DNA of 64,000 bases, taken from Halomonas sp. UBA3074. Lineage in GTDB: Bacteria; Pseudomonadota; Gammaproteobacteria; Pseudomonadales; Halomonadaceae. The notes below the pieces were generated by a model. It was not told the DNA's origin. It saw only the letters and a program-made list of their open reading frames with translations, and did no database searches. Shown here piece after piece: positions 50,138 through 58,689 of the stretch (the first letter of the stretch is position 1; the number at the start of each line of letters is the position of its first letter). The stretch lies in contig NZ_DFBS01000032.1 in the NCBI RefSeq assembly GCF_002366715.1, forward strand, positions 62,001 through 126,000, in the 5' to 3' direction. The translations under genes were made by a program, and so were the position numbers.

Positions 50138-52159
50138 TTAGGATATCGGCTGCTTACTTTGCTTGTTTATGTAGCGCGCAGCCCACTCACGCACCTGTGG
50201 GTAAGCGCGCTGTTCGAACACGGCAAAACTCTCAAGACGACGGGCTTTGAGCGGGGTAAACACAGGCATCGTCAAGCCACACAGGAAATGCGACAGCCGA
50301 TGCGCATTGGGCGGCTGACCGAGCTGCTCGGTGTGCCGTTGAATGAACGAGGCGGCATGGCGCTGAAACTCAGCATCGCTCGGGGCAGGCTGCGGCGGCG
50401 CGTCCGGCAGCGCTACGGGTTGCCCGTAACATACCGAGCAGTGCCCGCAACGGCCCTGCTCGGTGTCGGATGGGCTATCAAACGTGCGATCACCGAAGTG
50501 CTCCGCTAACCGCCGCGTCAGGCAGCTCTCCGACTCAAAGAGCGCCAACATCGCTTGTAGCCGTTCAATCTCGCTGCGTTCACGGCTCAGGCAGTCGTCG
50601 TATAGCTGGCGAGCCAACGCCTCTACTGGAACAGTCGCCTGGCATATCTCATACACGTCGGTCATCCGCTTGCCTTCCAGGGTCAGCCAGCCCTTATCCT
50701 GAAAGTACTCAAGTGCGGTGATCACCCGGTGGCGGGAGGCATCGACCTGCTGTGCCTGCCCCGCGCGGTGCAAACGCTCGAAATCTACCGTGCCCCAGGT
50801 GCGGGCAATGGGGATATGGTCAACCAGCAGACGCACAAAGGCCTCCCGTTCCCCCTCGAAACGGCTCACCAATACCTCCGGCTCGAGGTGATAACGCAGC
50901 CGATACTCGGCCAAAAACGCAAAACGTGGTGCAATCACCCCGTGCATTTCCAGCCGCACCAGCAGCGTCTTCAGCGGTAGGAGACGAATATTGGTATCGC
51001 GGGAAAGCGTATTGAGCAGTACTTCCCACTGACGGTCTGGCGTGTTGGCGGCGGAGGCGATCTCCTCAAGCAATCGAACGATACCGCTGTATTCAGGCGT
51101 GTCGCCGTAGACGAAGTTCTCTAGCACCCGCAGACCGTCACGCCCGGCCATGGTCAGGCAGGTGGAAGGCAGGCCATCGCGACCTGCCCGGCCAATCTCC
51201 TGGCTGTAGTTCTCGATGGATTTGGGCAGGTCATAATGCACCACGTTGCGAATATTGCCCTTATCAATGCCCATGCCAAAGGCAATGGTGGCCACGATGC
51301 AGTGCGACTCGCCGCTCATGAACTGGCGCTGAATCTCGTCACGTTGCTGGGACGCCAGTCCCGCGTGGTACGCCTGAGCAGCGATGCCCTGAGCCTGTAG
51401 GGCGCTAGCAACCTGCTCTGCCGTGTGCTGGAGCGTGACATAGATGATCGTGGGCGCTTCGCCGCCCGGCTGCATTTGTGGCCTTAGCCACGCAACAAGC
51501 TGCTGCTGGCGATCTTCCATGGCCGGCGCGACCAGCAGCTCAAGGTTTGGGCGATAAAAGCCGGTAGTCACGACATGTTCTGGGGCGATGGCAAACTTTT
51601 CGCGCATATCGGCAATCACCGCGGGAGTGGCCGTGGCAGTGAGCAGCAATACCTGGGGAATGGCAAACTCACGCTGGTAATCCGGCAGCTTGAGATAATC
51701 AGGTCGGAAGTTATGCCCCCACTCGGAGAGGCAGTGGGCTTCATCGACGACCAGTAGTGATATCGGTACCTGACGCAGAAAATTGCGGAAGCGCTCGTTT
51801 TTCAACCGCTCCACCGAGACCATGAGGATGTTTAGCTCGCCGCGTTTGGCCCGCTCCATGACATCGCGGGTGGCGTCGCGCTCTTGGGTGGAGTCGATAC
51901 TTGCGGCGGCAATGCCGCGGGCTTGCAAAAAGGCGAGCTGATCCTGCATGAGGGCAAGCAACGGCGACACCACCAGTGTCAGGTGCGGCAGGTGCAGCGC
52001 AGGAAGCTGATAGCAGAGTGATTTCCCCGCCCCAGTGGCAAAAATGGCTGCCGTGGAGTGCCCCTTCAAGACGTGCGATACCACTGCCTGCTGGCCGCCG
52101 CGAAAGTCGTCAAAACCGAATACTGCTTTTAGCGTCTGCTGCGGCGAAGCTGAGGTCAT
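50138..52159 (-). CDS. recQ: RecQ-family ATP-dependent DNA helicase
   Basis: RecQ helicases unwind DNA in recombination and repair. The 673-residue protein has the Walker A TGAGKSLCYQLP (about residues 42-53), DEAH at 139-142 followed by the aromatic-rich loop CLSEWGHNFRPDY, and motif VI QEIGRAGRDGLP. A zinc cluster is formed by Cys546, Cys571, Cys574 and Cys577 (RCGHCSVC). This cluster lies about 200 residues after the helicase core, with the winged-helix-like region before it; in E. coli RecQ the order is zinc then winged helix. No HRDC domain is clear at the end. The ATG at 52159 follows AGGA at 7 bases. Confidence 0.9.
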   Translation of the reverse strand: MTSASPQQTLKAVFGFDDFRGGQQAVVSHVLKGHSTAAIFATGAGKSLCYQLPALHLPHLTLVVSPLLALMQDQLAFLQARGIAAASIDSTQERDATRDVMERAKRGELNILMVSVERLKNERFRNFLRQVPISLLVVDEAHCLSEWGHNFRPDYLKLPDYQREFAIPQVLLLTATATPAVIADMREKFAIAPEHVVTTGFYRPNLELLVAPAMEDRQQQLVAWLRPQMQPGGEAPTIIYVTLQHTAEQVASALQAQGIAAQAYHAGLASQQRDEIQRQFMSGESHCIVATIAFGMGIDKGNIRNVVHYDLPKSIENYSQEIGRAGRDGLPSTCLTMAGRDGLRVLENFVYGDTPEYSGIVRLLEEIASAANTPDRQWEVLLNTLSRDTNIRLLPLKTLLVRLEMHGVIAPRFAFLAEYRLRYHLEPEVLVSRFEGEREAFVRLLVDHIPIARTWGTVDFERLHRAGQAQQVDASRHRVITALEYFQDKGWLTLEGKRMTDVYEICQATVPVEALARQLYDDCLSRERSEIERLQAMLALFESESCLTRRLAEHFGDRTFDSPSDTEQGRCGHCSVCYGQPVALPDAPPQPAPSDAEFQRHAASFIQRHTEQLGQPPNAHRLSHFLCGLTMPVFTPLKARRLESFAVFEQRAYPQVREWAARYINKQSKQPIS

Positions 52160-52279
52160 GGCCATTTCCTGGAGAGTCGTCAAGGCATCAGCGGCTAACC
52201 TAACGTGTTCACGCTGCTTTCTCCAATGTCGGCAGAAGAAGAGCAGTTAAGCCTAACAGGAACGGTAGCCGCGCAAACC

Positions 52280-53188
52280 TCAATCCCAGGCCGCACCTTC
52301 CAGCGCATCCAGGGGGATTTTCAGATAGCGCTTGCCGTTGGCTTCTGGTTCCGGCAAGCGACCACCGCGAGTATTCACCTGCAGCGCGTGCAAAATCAGT
52401 TTGGGCATGGGCAGCTCGCTATCCCGCTGGTGACGCAGAGCGATGTACTCTTCTTCGCTTTTGCCTACCAAATGCGGATTGTTTGCGCGCTGCTCATCGA
52501 CGCTGCTCTCCCACTGCGGTTCACGGTCGTCGGGCATGTAGTCGTGGCCGGTGAACAGCCGCGTATCGCCCGGCAGCGTGAGAATCTGCTGAATGGAGTC
52601 CCACAAGGATTTGGCGCTACCACCCGGGAAGTCGGCTCGCGCCGTCCCAAAATCAGGCTGAAACAGCGTGTCGTGGACAAAAGCGGCGTCGCCGATCACG
52701 TAGGTGATAGAAGCCAGCGTATGGCCCGGCGAATGCAGCACACGGGCGCTGAGTTCACCGATGGCAAACGTATCGCCCTCGACAAACAGCGTGTCCCACT
52801 GGCGGCCATCGGCGGGCATCTCAGGCCAGTGGTAGATCTCCTTCCATAGCGCCTGCACTTGGGTGACGTACTGACCAATCGCCGTCGGCGCGCCGGTTTG
52901 CTCTTTTAGATACTGTGCCGCTGAAAAATGATCCGCATGAGGGTGCGTATCCAGAATCCACGCCACCGATAAGCCCTCTTCCTCGACATATTTCAGCAGT
53001 GCATCGGCACAGAAAGTTGCGGTCGCACCGGCTTTCTCGTCGAAATCCAGCACCGGGTCAATGATCGCGCACTGCTTGGTGGCGGGATCACTGACGATAT
53101 ATTGAATACTGGAAGTACGCGGATCAAAAAAGCCCGCCACGTCCGGCGAGCCCGCGCCCGTGCTTTGAGAAACGGCAAAGGTCTTCAT
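52280..53188 (-). CDS. MBL-fold metallo-hydrolase, persulfide-dioxygenase-like
   Basis: The 302-residue protein belongs to the glyoxalase II/ETHE1 branch of the metallo-beta-lactamase fold. The metal motif THPHADH is at 81-87 (His82, His84, Asp86, His87), then HSPGHTLASITY, and FTGHDYMPDD. The N-terminal GFFDPRTSSIQYIVSDPATKQCAIIDPVLDFDEKAG (partial) matches the Blh/ETHE1-like group that oxidises persulfides. A partner sulfurtransferase or BigR-type regulator is not present in the window. Substrate inferred from subfamily. Confidence 0.85.
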   Translation of the reverse strand: MKTFAVSQSTGAGSPDVAGFFDPRTSSIQYIVSDPATKQCAIIDPVLDFDEKAGATATFCADALLKYVEEEGLSVAWILDTHPHADHFSAAQYLKEQTGAPTAIGQYVTQVQALWKEIYHWPEMPADGRQWDTLFVEGDTFAIGELSARVLHSPGHTLASITYVIGDAAFVHDTLFQPDFGTARADFPGGSAKSLWDSIQQILTLPGDTRLFTGHDYMPDDREPQWESSVDEQRANNPHLVGKSEEEYIALRHQRDSELPMPKLILHALQVNTRGGRLPEPEANGKRYLKIPLDALEGAAWD

Positions 53189-53291
53189 GCAAACTCCAGC
53201 TCTGTTTCGGTATGACTCTTAAGCAGCCATTCTATCGCGTGATAATTGTTATAAACATAGCCGATTTTGGAATATAAGCAATGGTGACTAA

Positions 53292-53510
53292 TTAGAACGC
53301 CTTCTCCAACGCAAAGCGCGGCTGAGTGTTCTCTTCTTTCGTCACGCTCTCCGTGAACATCGCTAGCGGGCGTACCCATAGGCCGTAGTCGCCATACAGT
53401 GCGCGGTAGACGACTAGCGTCTCTTCGCTTTCGCTGTGCTGAGCGGTACCCATCACTTCATAAAGGTTGCCTTTGTAATGGCGATAAATACCGGGAACGG
53501 GGGCAGTCAT
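53292..53510 (-). CDS. DUF1653 family protein
   Basis: The 72-residue protein matches DUF1653: GIYRHYKGNLYEVMGTAQHSESEE (core YRHYKGNLYEV), then VVYRALYGDYGLWVRPLAMF. Function unknown. Its ATG overlaps the stop of tcdA by four bases (ATGA), so both are translated together. Confidence 0.88.
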   Translation of the reverse strand: MTAPVPGIYRHYKGNLYEVMGTAQHSESEETLVVYRALYGDYGLWVRPLAMFTESVTKEENTQPRFALEKAF

Positions 53511-54367
53511 TTACTTTCCTTTTGAGTCGCGTTGATGGCGGCGGGCTGATTCGCTTTTTTGGCCAGACGCTCCAGCACCTTGGAAGCGGCAACAAAACCA
53601 AAGGTGCCGGTCAGAAACGTCGCCGCGCCAAAGCCGGAGGCGCAGTCCAGCCGGGTGGCCTCATTGCTATCAGGCTTTTGTAGGCACACTTCGCCGTCGG
53701 CACTGGGGTAGACCAGCTGCTCGTCGGAGTAGACGCACTCCACCGAGAAACGCCGTTTAGGGTTGCGGGAGAAGCCGTAATCTCGGCGCAGCCGCGAGCG
53801 CACTTTGGAGAGCAGCGGGTCGTGCTCGGTGCGAGTCAAGTCCGCCACTTGAATGCGCGTGGGGTCGGTCTGCCCGCCCGCTGCGCCGGTCACGGTAATC
53901 GGGATTTTGCGCCGCTTGCACCAAGCAATCAGCGCCGCTTTGGCGATCACGCTGTCGATGGCATCCACCACGTGGTCGGCATCCTCGGGAATACGCTCGG
54001 CCAGGTTGGTGGGCGTGACGAAAGCGGTGTCCGCGATGATCTCGATCTCGGGAGCAATCAAGCGGCAGCGCTCGGCAAGCACGTCTACTTTGGGCTGGCC
54101 AATCGTGCCATCCAGCGCGTGGAGCTGGCGATTAATGTTGGAAACACATACATCGTCCAGATCGATCAGCGTGAGCTTGCCAATACCCGAGCGGGCCAGC
54201 GCCTCTACCGTCCAGCTACCTACGCCACCGACCCCGACGACCACTACATGCGCATGACGAAACGCCTGCGCCGCACGCTTGCCATACAGGCGGCGAATAC
54301 CGCCAAAGCGAAAATCATAGTCGCTCGACGCTGAAACAGTAGAGATAATGGTCTCATTCAATGACAT
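53507..54367 (-). CDS. tcdA: tRNA threonylcarbamoyladenosine dehydratase TcdA (CsdL)
   Basis: TcdA cyclises t6A to ct6A at tRNA position 37 using ATP. The 286-residue protein is E1/ThiF-like: nucleotide motif VVVGVGGVGSWTVEALARSG, then LIDLDDVCVSNINRQ, DAIDSVIAKAALIAWC and the C-terminal GFGAATFLTGTFGFVAASKVL. The ATG at 54367 gives MSLNETII; further in-frame codons upstream run into truC and are unlikely. Interacts with the CsdA sulfur system in E. coli; csdA/csdE are not in the window. Confidence 0.94.
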   Translation of the reverse strand: MSLNETIISTVSASSDYDFRFGGIRRLYGKRAAQAFRHAHVVVVGVGGVGSWTVEALARSGIGKLTLIDLDDVCVSNINRQLHALDGTIGQPKVDVLAERCRLIAPEIEIIADTAFVTPTNLAERIPEDADHVVDAIDSVIAKAALIAWCKRRKIPITVTGAAGGQTDPTRIQVADLTRTEHDPLLSKVRSRLRRDYGFSRNPKRRFSVECVYSDEQLVYPSADGEVCLQKPDSNEATRLDCASGFGAATFLTGTFGFVAASKVLERLAKKANQPAAINATQKESK

Positions 54368-54377
54368 AACGGCAGGC

Positions 54378-55151
54378 TCACAGTGCTTGCAAGGCGGAAG
54401 GCGTGGCAATGGGCGGTGTTCGTACGCTATCCAGCGGCAAATGCCCTGCCCAGCCAAGGTGATTAAACAACGCGATCATCGTGTCGTCCAAGGCGCAGCT
54501 TAATTGTACACGCTTGGCCAACAGTGGATGGTCAAAGGCTAGATAGGTCGCTGCTAACAGTAAGCGTGGCGCCCCCATCTGCTCGGCAAAGAAGCGGTTG
54601 TGAACACTTTTGCCGTGCTTGGCGTCGCCGATAATGGGATAGCCCCGCCGGGAGAGATGGCGGCGAATTTGGTGGCGTCGCCCAGTCAGCGGGCGTGCTT
54701 CTACCAGCGAGTAGCGCGCCACCGGGTAGCGGTCGACCTGCACGGGCAGCTCCACGCTATCGAGACGGCGAATATCGGTCATGGCGGGCATGGCCGGCAT
54801 TTCCGCCTTAGGGCGCGTACCGTCTTCTTCTCGGAGCGGGTAATCCAGCCGCTCACTTTCCGGGGCTTTCCCACGCACCACTGCCAGGTAGCGCTTCTCT
54901 ACCTGTCGCTCACTGAAAGCTTCACTGAGTAGGCCAGCCACCGTTGAAGAAAGCGCGAATATAATGACCCCCGACGTCGGTCGATCCAACCGGTGAACGG
55001 GATAGACTCGCTTACCTAACTGATCCCGCAGCCGCTGAAGCAGAAATTCGGTTTCGCCACGCGCTAACGCCGAGCGGTGCACCAATAGGCCTGACGGTTT
55101 ATGCACCGCCACGAGATACTCATCCTGATAAAGGATGTTGAGTGGCGTCAT
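54378..55151 (-). CDS. truC: tRNA pseudouridine(65) synthase TruC
   Basis: TruC makes pseudouridine 65 in tRNA. The 257-residue RluA-type enzyme has the catalytic Asp56 in HRLDRPTSG, the N-terminal ILYQDEYLVAVHKPSGLLVH, and RHQIRRHLSRRGYPIIGDAKHG (core). The ATG at 55151 gives MTPLNILYQDE, as in the family; upstream in-frame sequence is not conserved-looking. It lies 10 bases before tcdA and is divergent from sodC. Confidence 0.92.
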   Translation of the reverse strand: MTPLNILYQDEYLVAVHKPSGLLVHRSALARGETEFLLQRLRDQLGKRVYPVHRLDRPTSGVIIFALSSTVAGLLSEAFSERQVEKRYLAVVRGKAPESERLDYPLREEDGTRPKAEMPAMPAMTDIRRLDSVELPVQVDRYPVARYSLVEARPLTGRRHQIRRHLSRRGYPIIGDAKHGKSVHNRFFAEQMGAPRLLLAATYLAFDHPLLAKRVQLSCALDDTMIALFNHLGWAGHLPLDSVRTPPIATPSALQAL

Positions 55152-55326
55152 AACCCTCCCTGGTAAAAGCTGGTGACAAAAACGTCGTTCATTGTAACAG
55201 CCCGCGATTGTCGCGGCTGGGCCGAGAGATGTCATCTGCTGGGCAAGTTGGCGAACACACCGCTTGGCAGCTACTTTGAATAAGCAACACTGCAAAGCAT
55301 TTCCATGGATCAGGAAGGAGATCACT

Positions 55327-55863
55327 ATGCGCTATACACTACCCGTTACTGCGTTGACTGCCTCGCTGCTGCTCGCGGCTACATCAGCACACGCGAATGA
55401 GACGCTTGATGTTAAGATGCATAAAGTGAGTGCCGAGGGGATTGAAGAGTCCATTGGTACCGTCTCCCTAGAGCATACCGATCACGGTTTGTTGCTGACA
55501 CCCTCGCTGACCGATCTTGAGCCTGGCGTGTATGGTTTTCATGTTCACCAGAATGCCAACTGTGAACCGGCTGAAAATGATAGCGGCGAAATGACGGCGG
55601 CACTATCAGCAGGCGGGCACTATGATCCTGAAGAAACAGACACCCACCAGGGCCCTTATGGTGAAGGCCACTTGGGTGACCTGCCCGTGCTCACCGTTAA
55701 TGAAGACGGTGAGGCCAACTTACCGGTATTGGCTCCCCGCCTAAGCATGGAAGATATGCCCGGCCGTGCACTGATGATTCATGAAGGCGGTGACACCTAC
55801 GAAGATGAGCCTCATTTAGGAGGCGGTGGCACTCGCATGGCCTGTGGTGCCATTGAGTCTTAA
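55327..55863 (+). CDS. sodC: Periplasmic Cu,Zn superoxide dismutase
   Basis: SodC destroys superoxide in the periplasm. The 178-residue precursor has a signal peptide ending at about residue 24 (ATSAHA-NE). Metal ligands are visible: His72 and His74 (FHVHQNANC), bridging His98 (GGHYDP), His107, His115 and Asp118 (HLGDLPV), and His152 (MIHEGGDTY). Cys79 and Cys173 form the conserved disulfide. AAGGAG precedes the start. The mature protein is acidic. A terminator-like hairpin follows. Confidence 0.95.
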   Translation: MRYTLPVTALTASLLLAATSAHANETLDVKMHKVSAEGIEESIGTVSLEHTDHGLLLTPSLTDLEPGVYGFHVHQNANCEPAENDSGEMTAALSAGGHYDPEETDTHQGPYGEGHLGDLPVLTVNEDGEANLPVLAPRLSMEDMPGRALMIHEGGDTYEDEPHLGGGGTRMACGAIES

Positions 55864-55890
55864 AACAAGCGTGCTTAGCGAGCAGTTGAA

Positions 55891-55917
55891 CGGGCAGCCA
55901 TAGCGCTGCCCGCTTTG
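55891..55917 (+). terminator. Terminator after sodC
   Basis: CGGGCAGC and GCTGCCCG form an 8-bp stem with a 6-base loop, followed by CTTTG. It lies about 30 bases after the sodC stop. Confidence 0.7.
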
Positions 55918-56048
55918 TTGGTAACCATCAACTAAAGTCTAGCTGTGCTACCTAACGCTTATCTGTAAATTCGCCCCGGCTAAAAAAGTATCTGCTTGTG
56001 TGCCATTGGCACGCTCGCCCATCTCCCTTACTGCTGTAGGTACTCTAG

Positions 56049-57515
56049 ATGATCACCTTTATCGTATCGATCCTGCTGCTGATAGCGGGTTACTTCACCT
56101 ATGGGAAGTTTGTTGAGCGTGTGTTCGTTACCGACCGCAAACGGCGTACGCCAGCATTTACCCTGCGCGACAACATCGATTATGTACCGATGAACACAAC
56201 GCGTAACTCGCTAATTCAGTTACTGAACATTGCAGGGGTGGGCCCTATTTTTGGCCCTATTCTCGGCGCGCTATACGGCCCAGTGGCCTTTATCTGGATA
56301 GTAGTGGGCTGCATTTTTGCCGGTGCCGTGCACGATTACCTGACCGGCATGATCTCGATTCGCAACCATGGTGCCCATTTACCCCAGTTAGCGGGTAAAT
56401 TCCTCGGTAAAGCGATGAAGCACGTAGTAAACGGCTTTGCGATTCTGCTGCTGCTATTAGTCGGGACCGTCTTCGTTACGTCACCTGCAGCGCTGCTGGC
56501 CAACATGACCTCGCTGTCGCTAACGCTGATCATCGTTGCGATCTTTATTTACTACCTGATCGCCACCCTGCTGCCGATTGATAAAGTTATCGGGCGCATC
56601 TACCCCTATTTCGGCGCGCTACTGCTTTTCAGCGCGGCGGGCATCGGCATCGGTTTGATTGTCACGGGCGCCCCTATTCCCGAACTCTCTTTGCAAAACA
56701 TGCACCCTGACGCTGCACCGATCTTTCCGTTGCTGTTTTTAACGATCTCATGCGGCGCGCTTTCCGGCTTCCATGCTACTCAAACGCCGATTATTTCGCG
56801 CACCACTGAAAACGAAACCAATGGGCGCAAGATCTTTTACGGCATGATGATCACCGAGGGCATCATTGCGATGATTTGGGCGGCGGCGGCGATGAGCCTT
56901 TTCTACGGCGACCAATCCCTCTCCGATGTACTGGCTGCTGGAGGCCCTGCGGCGGTGGTAAGCGAAGTCTCTACCACCATGCTCGGTGCTATCGGTGGCA
57001 CCCTGGCCGTGCTCGGTGTGATTGTGTTGCCGATCACCTCTGGCGATACCGCCTTCCGTAGCGCACGCATGATCATTGCCGACTACATCAAGATCGATCA
57101 AAAGCCGATCATGAAGCGGGTGATGATCGCGTTGCCGCTCTTTGTCGTCTCCTATGCCTTAACCTACATGGATTTCACACTGCTGTGGCGCTATTTCTCC
57201 TGGGCGAACCAAACCACCGCCGTGATCGCGCTATGGGTGGGCACCATGTACTTGGTGCTGTCGCGTAAACCACACTTGATCACGTCGATCCCAGCCACCT
57301 TTATGACCATGGCCACCTTTACCTATCTGGCCTATGCACCGATCGGTTTTGGCTTACCGCTGCACTTAAGCTATATGGTGGCGGCACTGGGTACACTGAT
57401 CTGCATCGCCCTGTTTATGAAGCGTGTACGTCGTTTGAGCCGCACGACTTTTGCGGTTGATGAACCTGCGGAGCTGGGTGTAGCCAGGGAGGATACGTTA
57501 GCCACCAGCGCTTAA
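56049..57515 (+). CDS. cstA: CstA-family carbon starvation protein, predicted peptide or pyruvate transporter
   Basis: CstA-family proteins import peptides or pyruvate during starvation. The 488-residue protein is of the short type (E. coli CstA has 701 residues). It has about 12-14 membrane segments, and the family blocks AGVGPIFGPILGALYGPVAFIWI (core), ISIRNHGAHLPQLAG, GFHATQTPIISRT and PITSGDTAFRSARMIIADY. The last 30 residues are soluble and acidic. Bounded on both sides by terminators, so it is a single-gene unit. Substrate is not known. Confidence 0.88.
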   Translation: MITFIVSILLLIAGYFTYGKFVERVFVTDRKRRTPAFTLRDNIDYVPMNTTRNSLIQLLNIAGVGPIFGPILGALYGPVAFIWIVVGCIFAGAVHDYLTGMISIRNHGAHLPQLAGKFLGKAMKHVVNGFAILLLLLVGTVFVTSPAALLANMTSLSLTLIIVAIFIYYLIATLLPIDKVIGRIYPYFGALLLFSAAGIGIGLIVTGAPIPELSLQNMHPDAAPIFPLLFLTISCGALSGFHATQTPIISRTTENETNGRKIFYGMMITEGIIAMIWAAAAMSLFYGDQSLSDVLAAGGPAAVVSEVSTTMLGAIGGTLAVLGVIVLPITSGDTAFRSARMIIADYIKIDQKPIMKRVMIALPLFVVSYALTYMDFTLLWRYFSWANQTTAVIALWVGTMYLVLSRKPHLITSIPATFMTMATFTYLAYAPIGFGLPLHLSYMVAALGTLICIALFMKRVRRLSRTTFAVDEPAELGVAREDTLATSA

Positions 57516-57557
57516 TGCCCTAGCGCTTACGTTACTCGCGTTAAGCACCCACGAAAG

Positions 57558-57587
57558 CAAACGGGCAGCCATTAGGCTGCCCGTTTG
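57558..57587. terminator. Bidirectional hairpin between cstA and bfr
   Basis: CAAACGGGCAGCC and GGCTGCCCGTTTG form a perfect 13-bp stem with a 4-base loop between the convergent genes. It can terminate both; T-richness is supplied by GTTTG on either strand. Confidence 0.85.
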
Positions 57588-57640
57588 ACATTGCGCTTTT
57601 GCTAAACTGAAACGCTGGCTGATAGCTTGGGGAGAGCGTT

Positions 57641-58123
57641 TTACTCTTCGCCCGCCATCTGCATTTGGCGCTGCAAGTAGTTCTGGATACCTACCTGTTC
57701 GATCAGTTTCAGTTCTGTTTCGATGTGGTCGATATGACCTTCTTCATCGGCGAGCAGATCGCGCAGCATATCGCGGGTTACGTAATCTTTAACGCTCTCG
57801 CAGTAGGTGATGGCTTCGATGTAGTCGTTACGGCCATCGTGCTCGATTTTCAGATCGCTTTCGAGCATCTCTTTGACGTTTTCGCCGATGTGCAACTTGC
57901 CCAGATCCTGCAGATTAGGAATGCCTTCCAGGAACAGGATACGCTCGATGATCTTGTCAGCGTGCTGCATCTCTTCGATGGACTCATCGTATTCCCATTT
58001 GGCGAGGGCTTTTAAGCCCCAATCTTTATACATTTTGGCATGCAAAAAGTACTGATTGATCGCAACCAATTCGTTGCCGAGCGCTTTATTGAGATGCTCA
58101 AGAACTTTTGTATCACCTTTCAT
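57641..58123 (-). CDS. bfr: Bacterioferritin
   Basis: Bfr stores iron as a 24-subunit shell with haem at subunit interfaces. The 160-residue protein has the haem ligand Met52 and the ferroxidase residues Glu18, Glu51 and His54, plus the second set in DEEGHIDHIE (Glu127 and His130 by family numbering). A heme-type Bfr is therefore expected. Upstream lies an unusual cluster of repeats and then bfd. Iron control is likely but no clear Fur box was found. Confidence 0.96.
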   Translation of the reverse strand: MKGDTKVLEHLNKALGNELVAINQYFLHAKMYKDWGLKALAKWEYDESIEEMQHADKIIERILFLEGIPNLQDLGKLHIGENVKEMLESDLKIEHDGRNDYIEAITYCESVKDYVTRDMLRDLLADEEGHIDHIETELKLIEQVGIQNYLQRQMQMAGEE

Positions 58124-58158
58124 AACGTCACCTTTTCTACGGTAGTGCTGATGTTTAA

Positions 58159-58250
58159 TCTAATTTAGACAATGCGATCAAGCAGTTACGTTTAGAGCGA
58201 AGTGTAGACGTAGTTATCTACACTCCCAGTATTTCTGAGAGTATAGATAA
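58159..58250. repeat. Cluster of inverted repeats in the bfr upstream region
   Basis: AGTGTAGA (58201-58208) and TCTACACT (58217-58224) form a perfect 8-bp inverted repeat. TTATCTACACTC (58214-58225) also pairs with GAGTATAGATAA (58239-58250) with one mismatch, so the middle element can pair with either neighbour. A small palindrome TCTAATTTAGA lies at 58159-58169. The elements share a TAGA/TCTA core and sit 36-127 bases before bfr. They may be operator sites or alternative RNA hairpins. Confidence 0.6.
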
Positions 58251-58314
58251 GGTATTTAAAAGTTCAAGTAAATCAGTTATTTGCTAAAGATAACCCTAAT
58301 AATAGTGATTCGCG

Positions 58315-58521
58315 TCACACAGCGTAAGCGAGTCCCATATCGGCTTCTTGCCGCGCTTCCAACACTGCATCACGGGTAATCGATTTGGCATAGCACGCGC
58401 ATTTACCGCACTGCGTTGCGCAGCCGGTTGCTTCGCGTACTTCTCGCCAGCTGCGCGCTCCGTCGCTAACCTGTTGGCGAATCTGATGGTCGGTTACTCC
58501 CTTGCACACACAAACGTACAT
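58315..58521 (-). CDS. bfd: Bacterioferritin-associated ferredoxin
   Basis: Bfd is a [2Fe-2S] ferredoxin that reduces Bfr-stored iron to release it. The 68-residue protein has the ligands Cys4, Cys6, Cys38 and Cys41 (MYVCVC and QCGKC), as in E. coli Bfd. Further cysteines occur at 34 and 43. It lies upstream of bfr on the same strand, 191 bases apart. Its ribosome binding site is inside a perfect inverted repeat. Confidence 0.95.
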   Translation of the reverse strand: MYVCVCKGVTDHQIRQQVSDGARSWREVREATGCATQCGKCACYAKSITRDAVLEARQEADMGLAYAV

Positions 58522-58526
58522 GGCGA

Positions 58527-58549
58527 CACCTCATAAAAGTCATGAGGTG
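58527..58549 (-). promoter_or_regulatory. Hairpin over the bfd ribosome binding site
   Basis: CACCTCAT and ATGAGGTG form a perfect 8-bp inverted repeat with a 7-base loop. On the minus strand the 3' arm contains GAGGTG, which is the bfd ribosome binding site, 5 bases before the ATG. A folded mRNA would hide it. A weak Fur-like stretch (10 of 19 matches) overlaps 58552-58570. Confidence 0.6.
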
Positions 58550-58689
58550 AATGTAAATGATTCGCATAGGTCTTTTCAAGTAGAAATAGCTGCTTGTTGC
58601 TATTCGTTCGTCTTACTAATTAGGCGGGTCGCGTTAAGCTATTGGCTTAGCAGCCTTTTTAACTTTCAAACACCATAAAGCAATGACCG

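Noticed and set aside
52205..52849. A 214-codon open frame on the plus strand
   Set aside because: It is antisense to the MBL-fold gene, which has intact metal motifs.
58552..58570. Fur box upstream of bfd
   Set aside because: Only 10 of 19 positions match the consensus, too weak to annotate as a Fur site.
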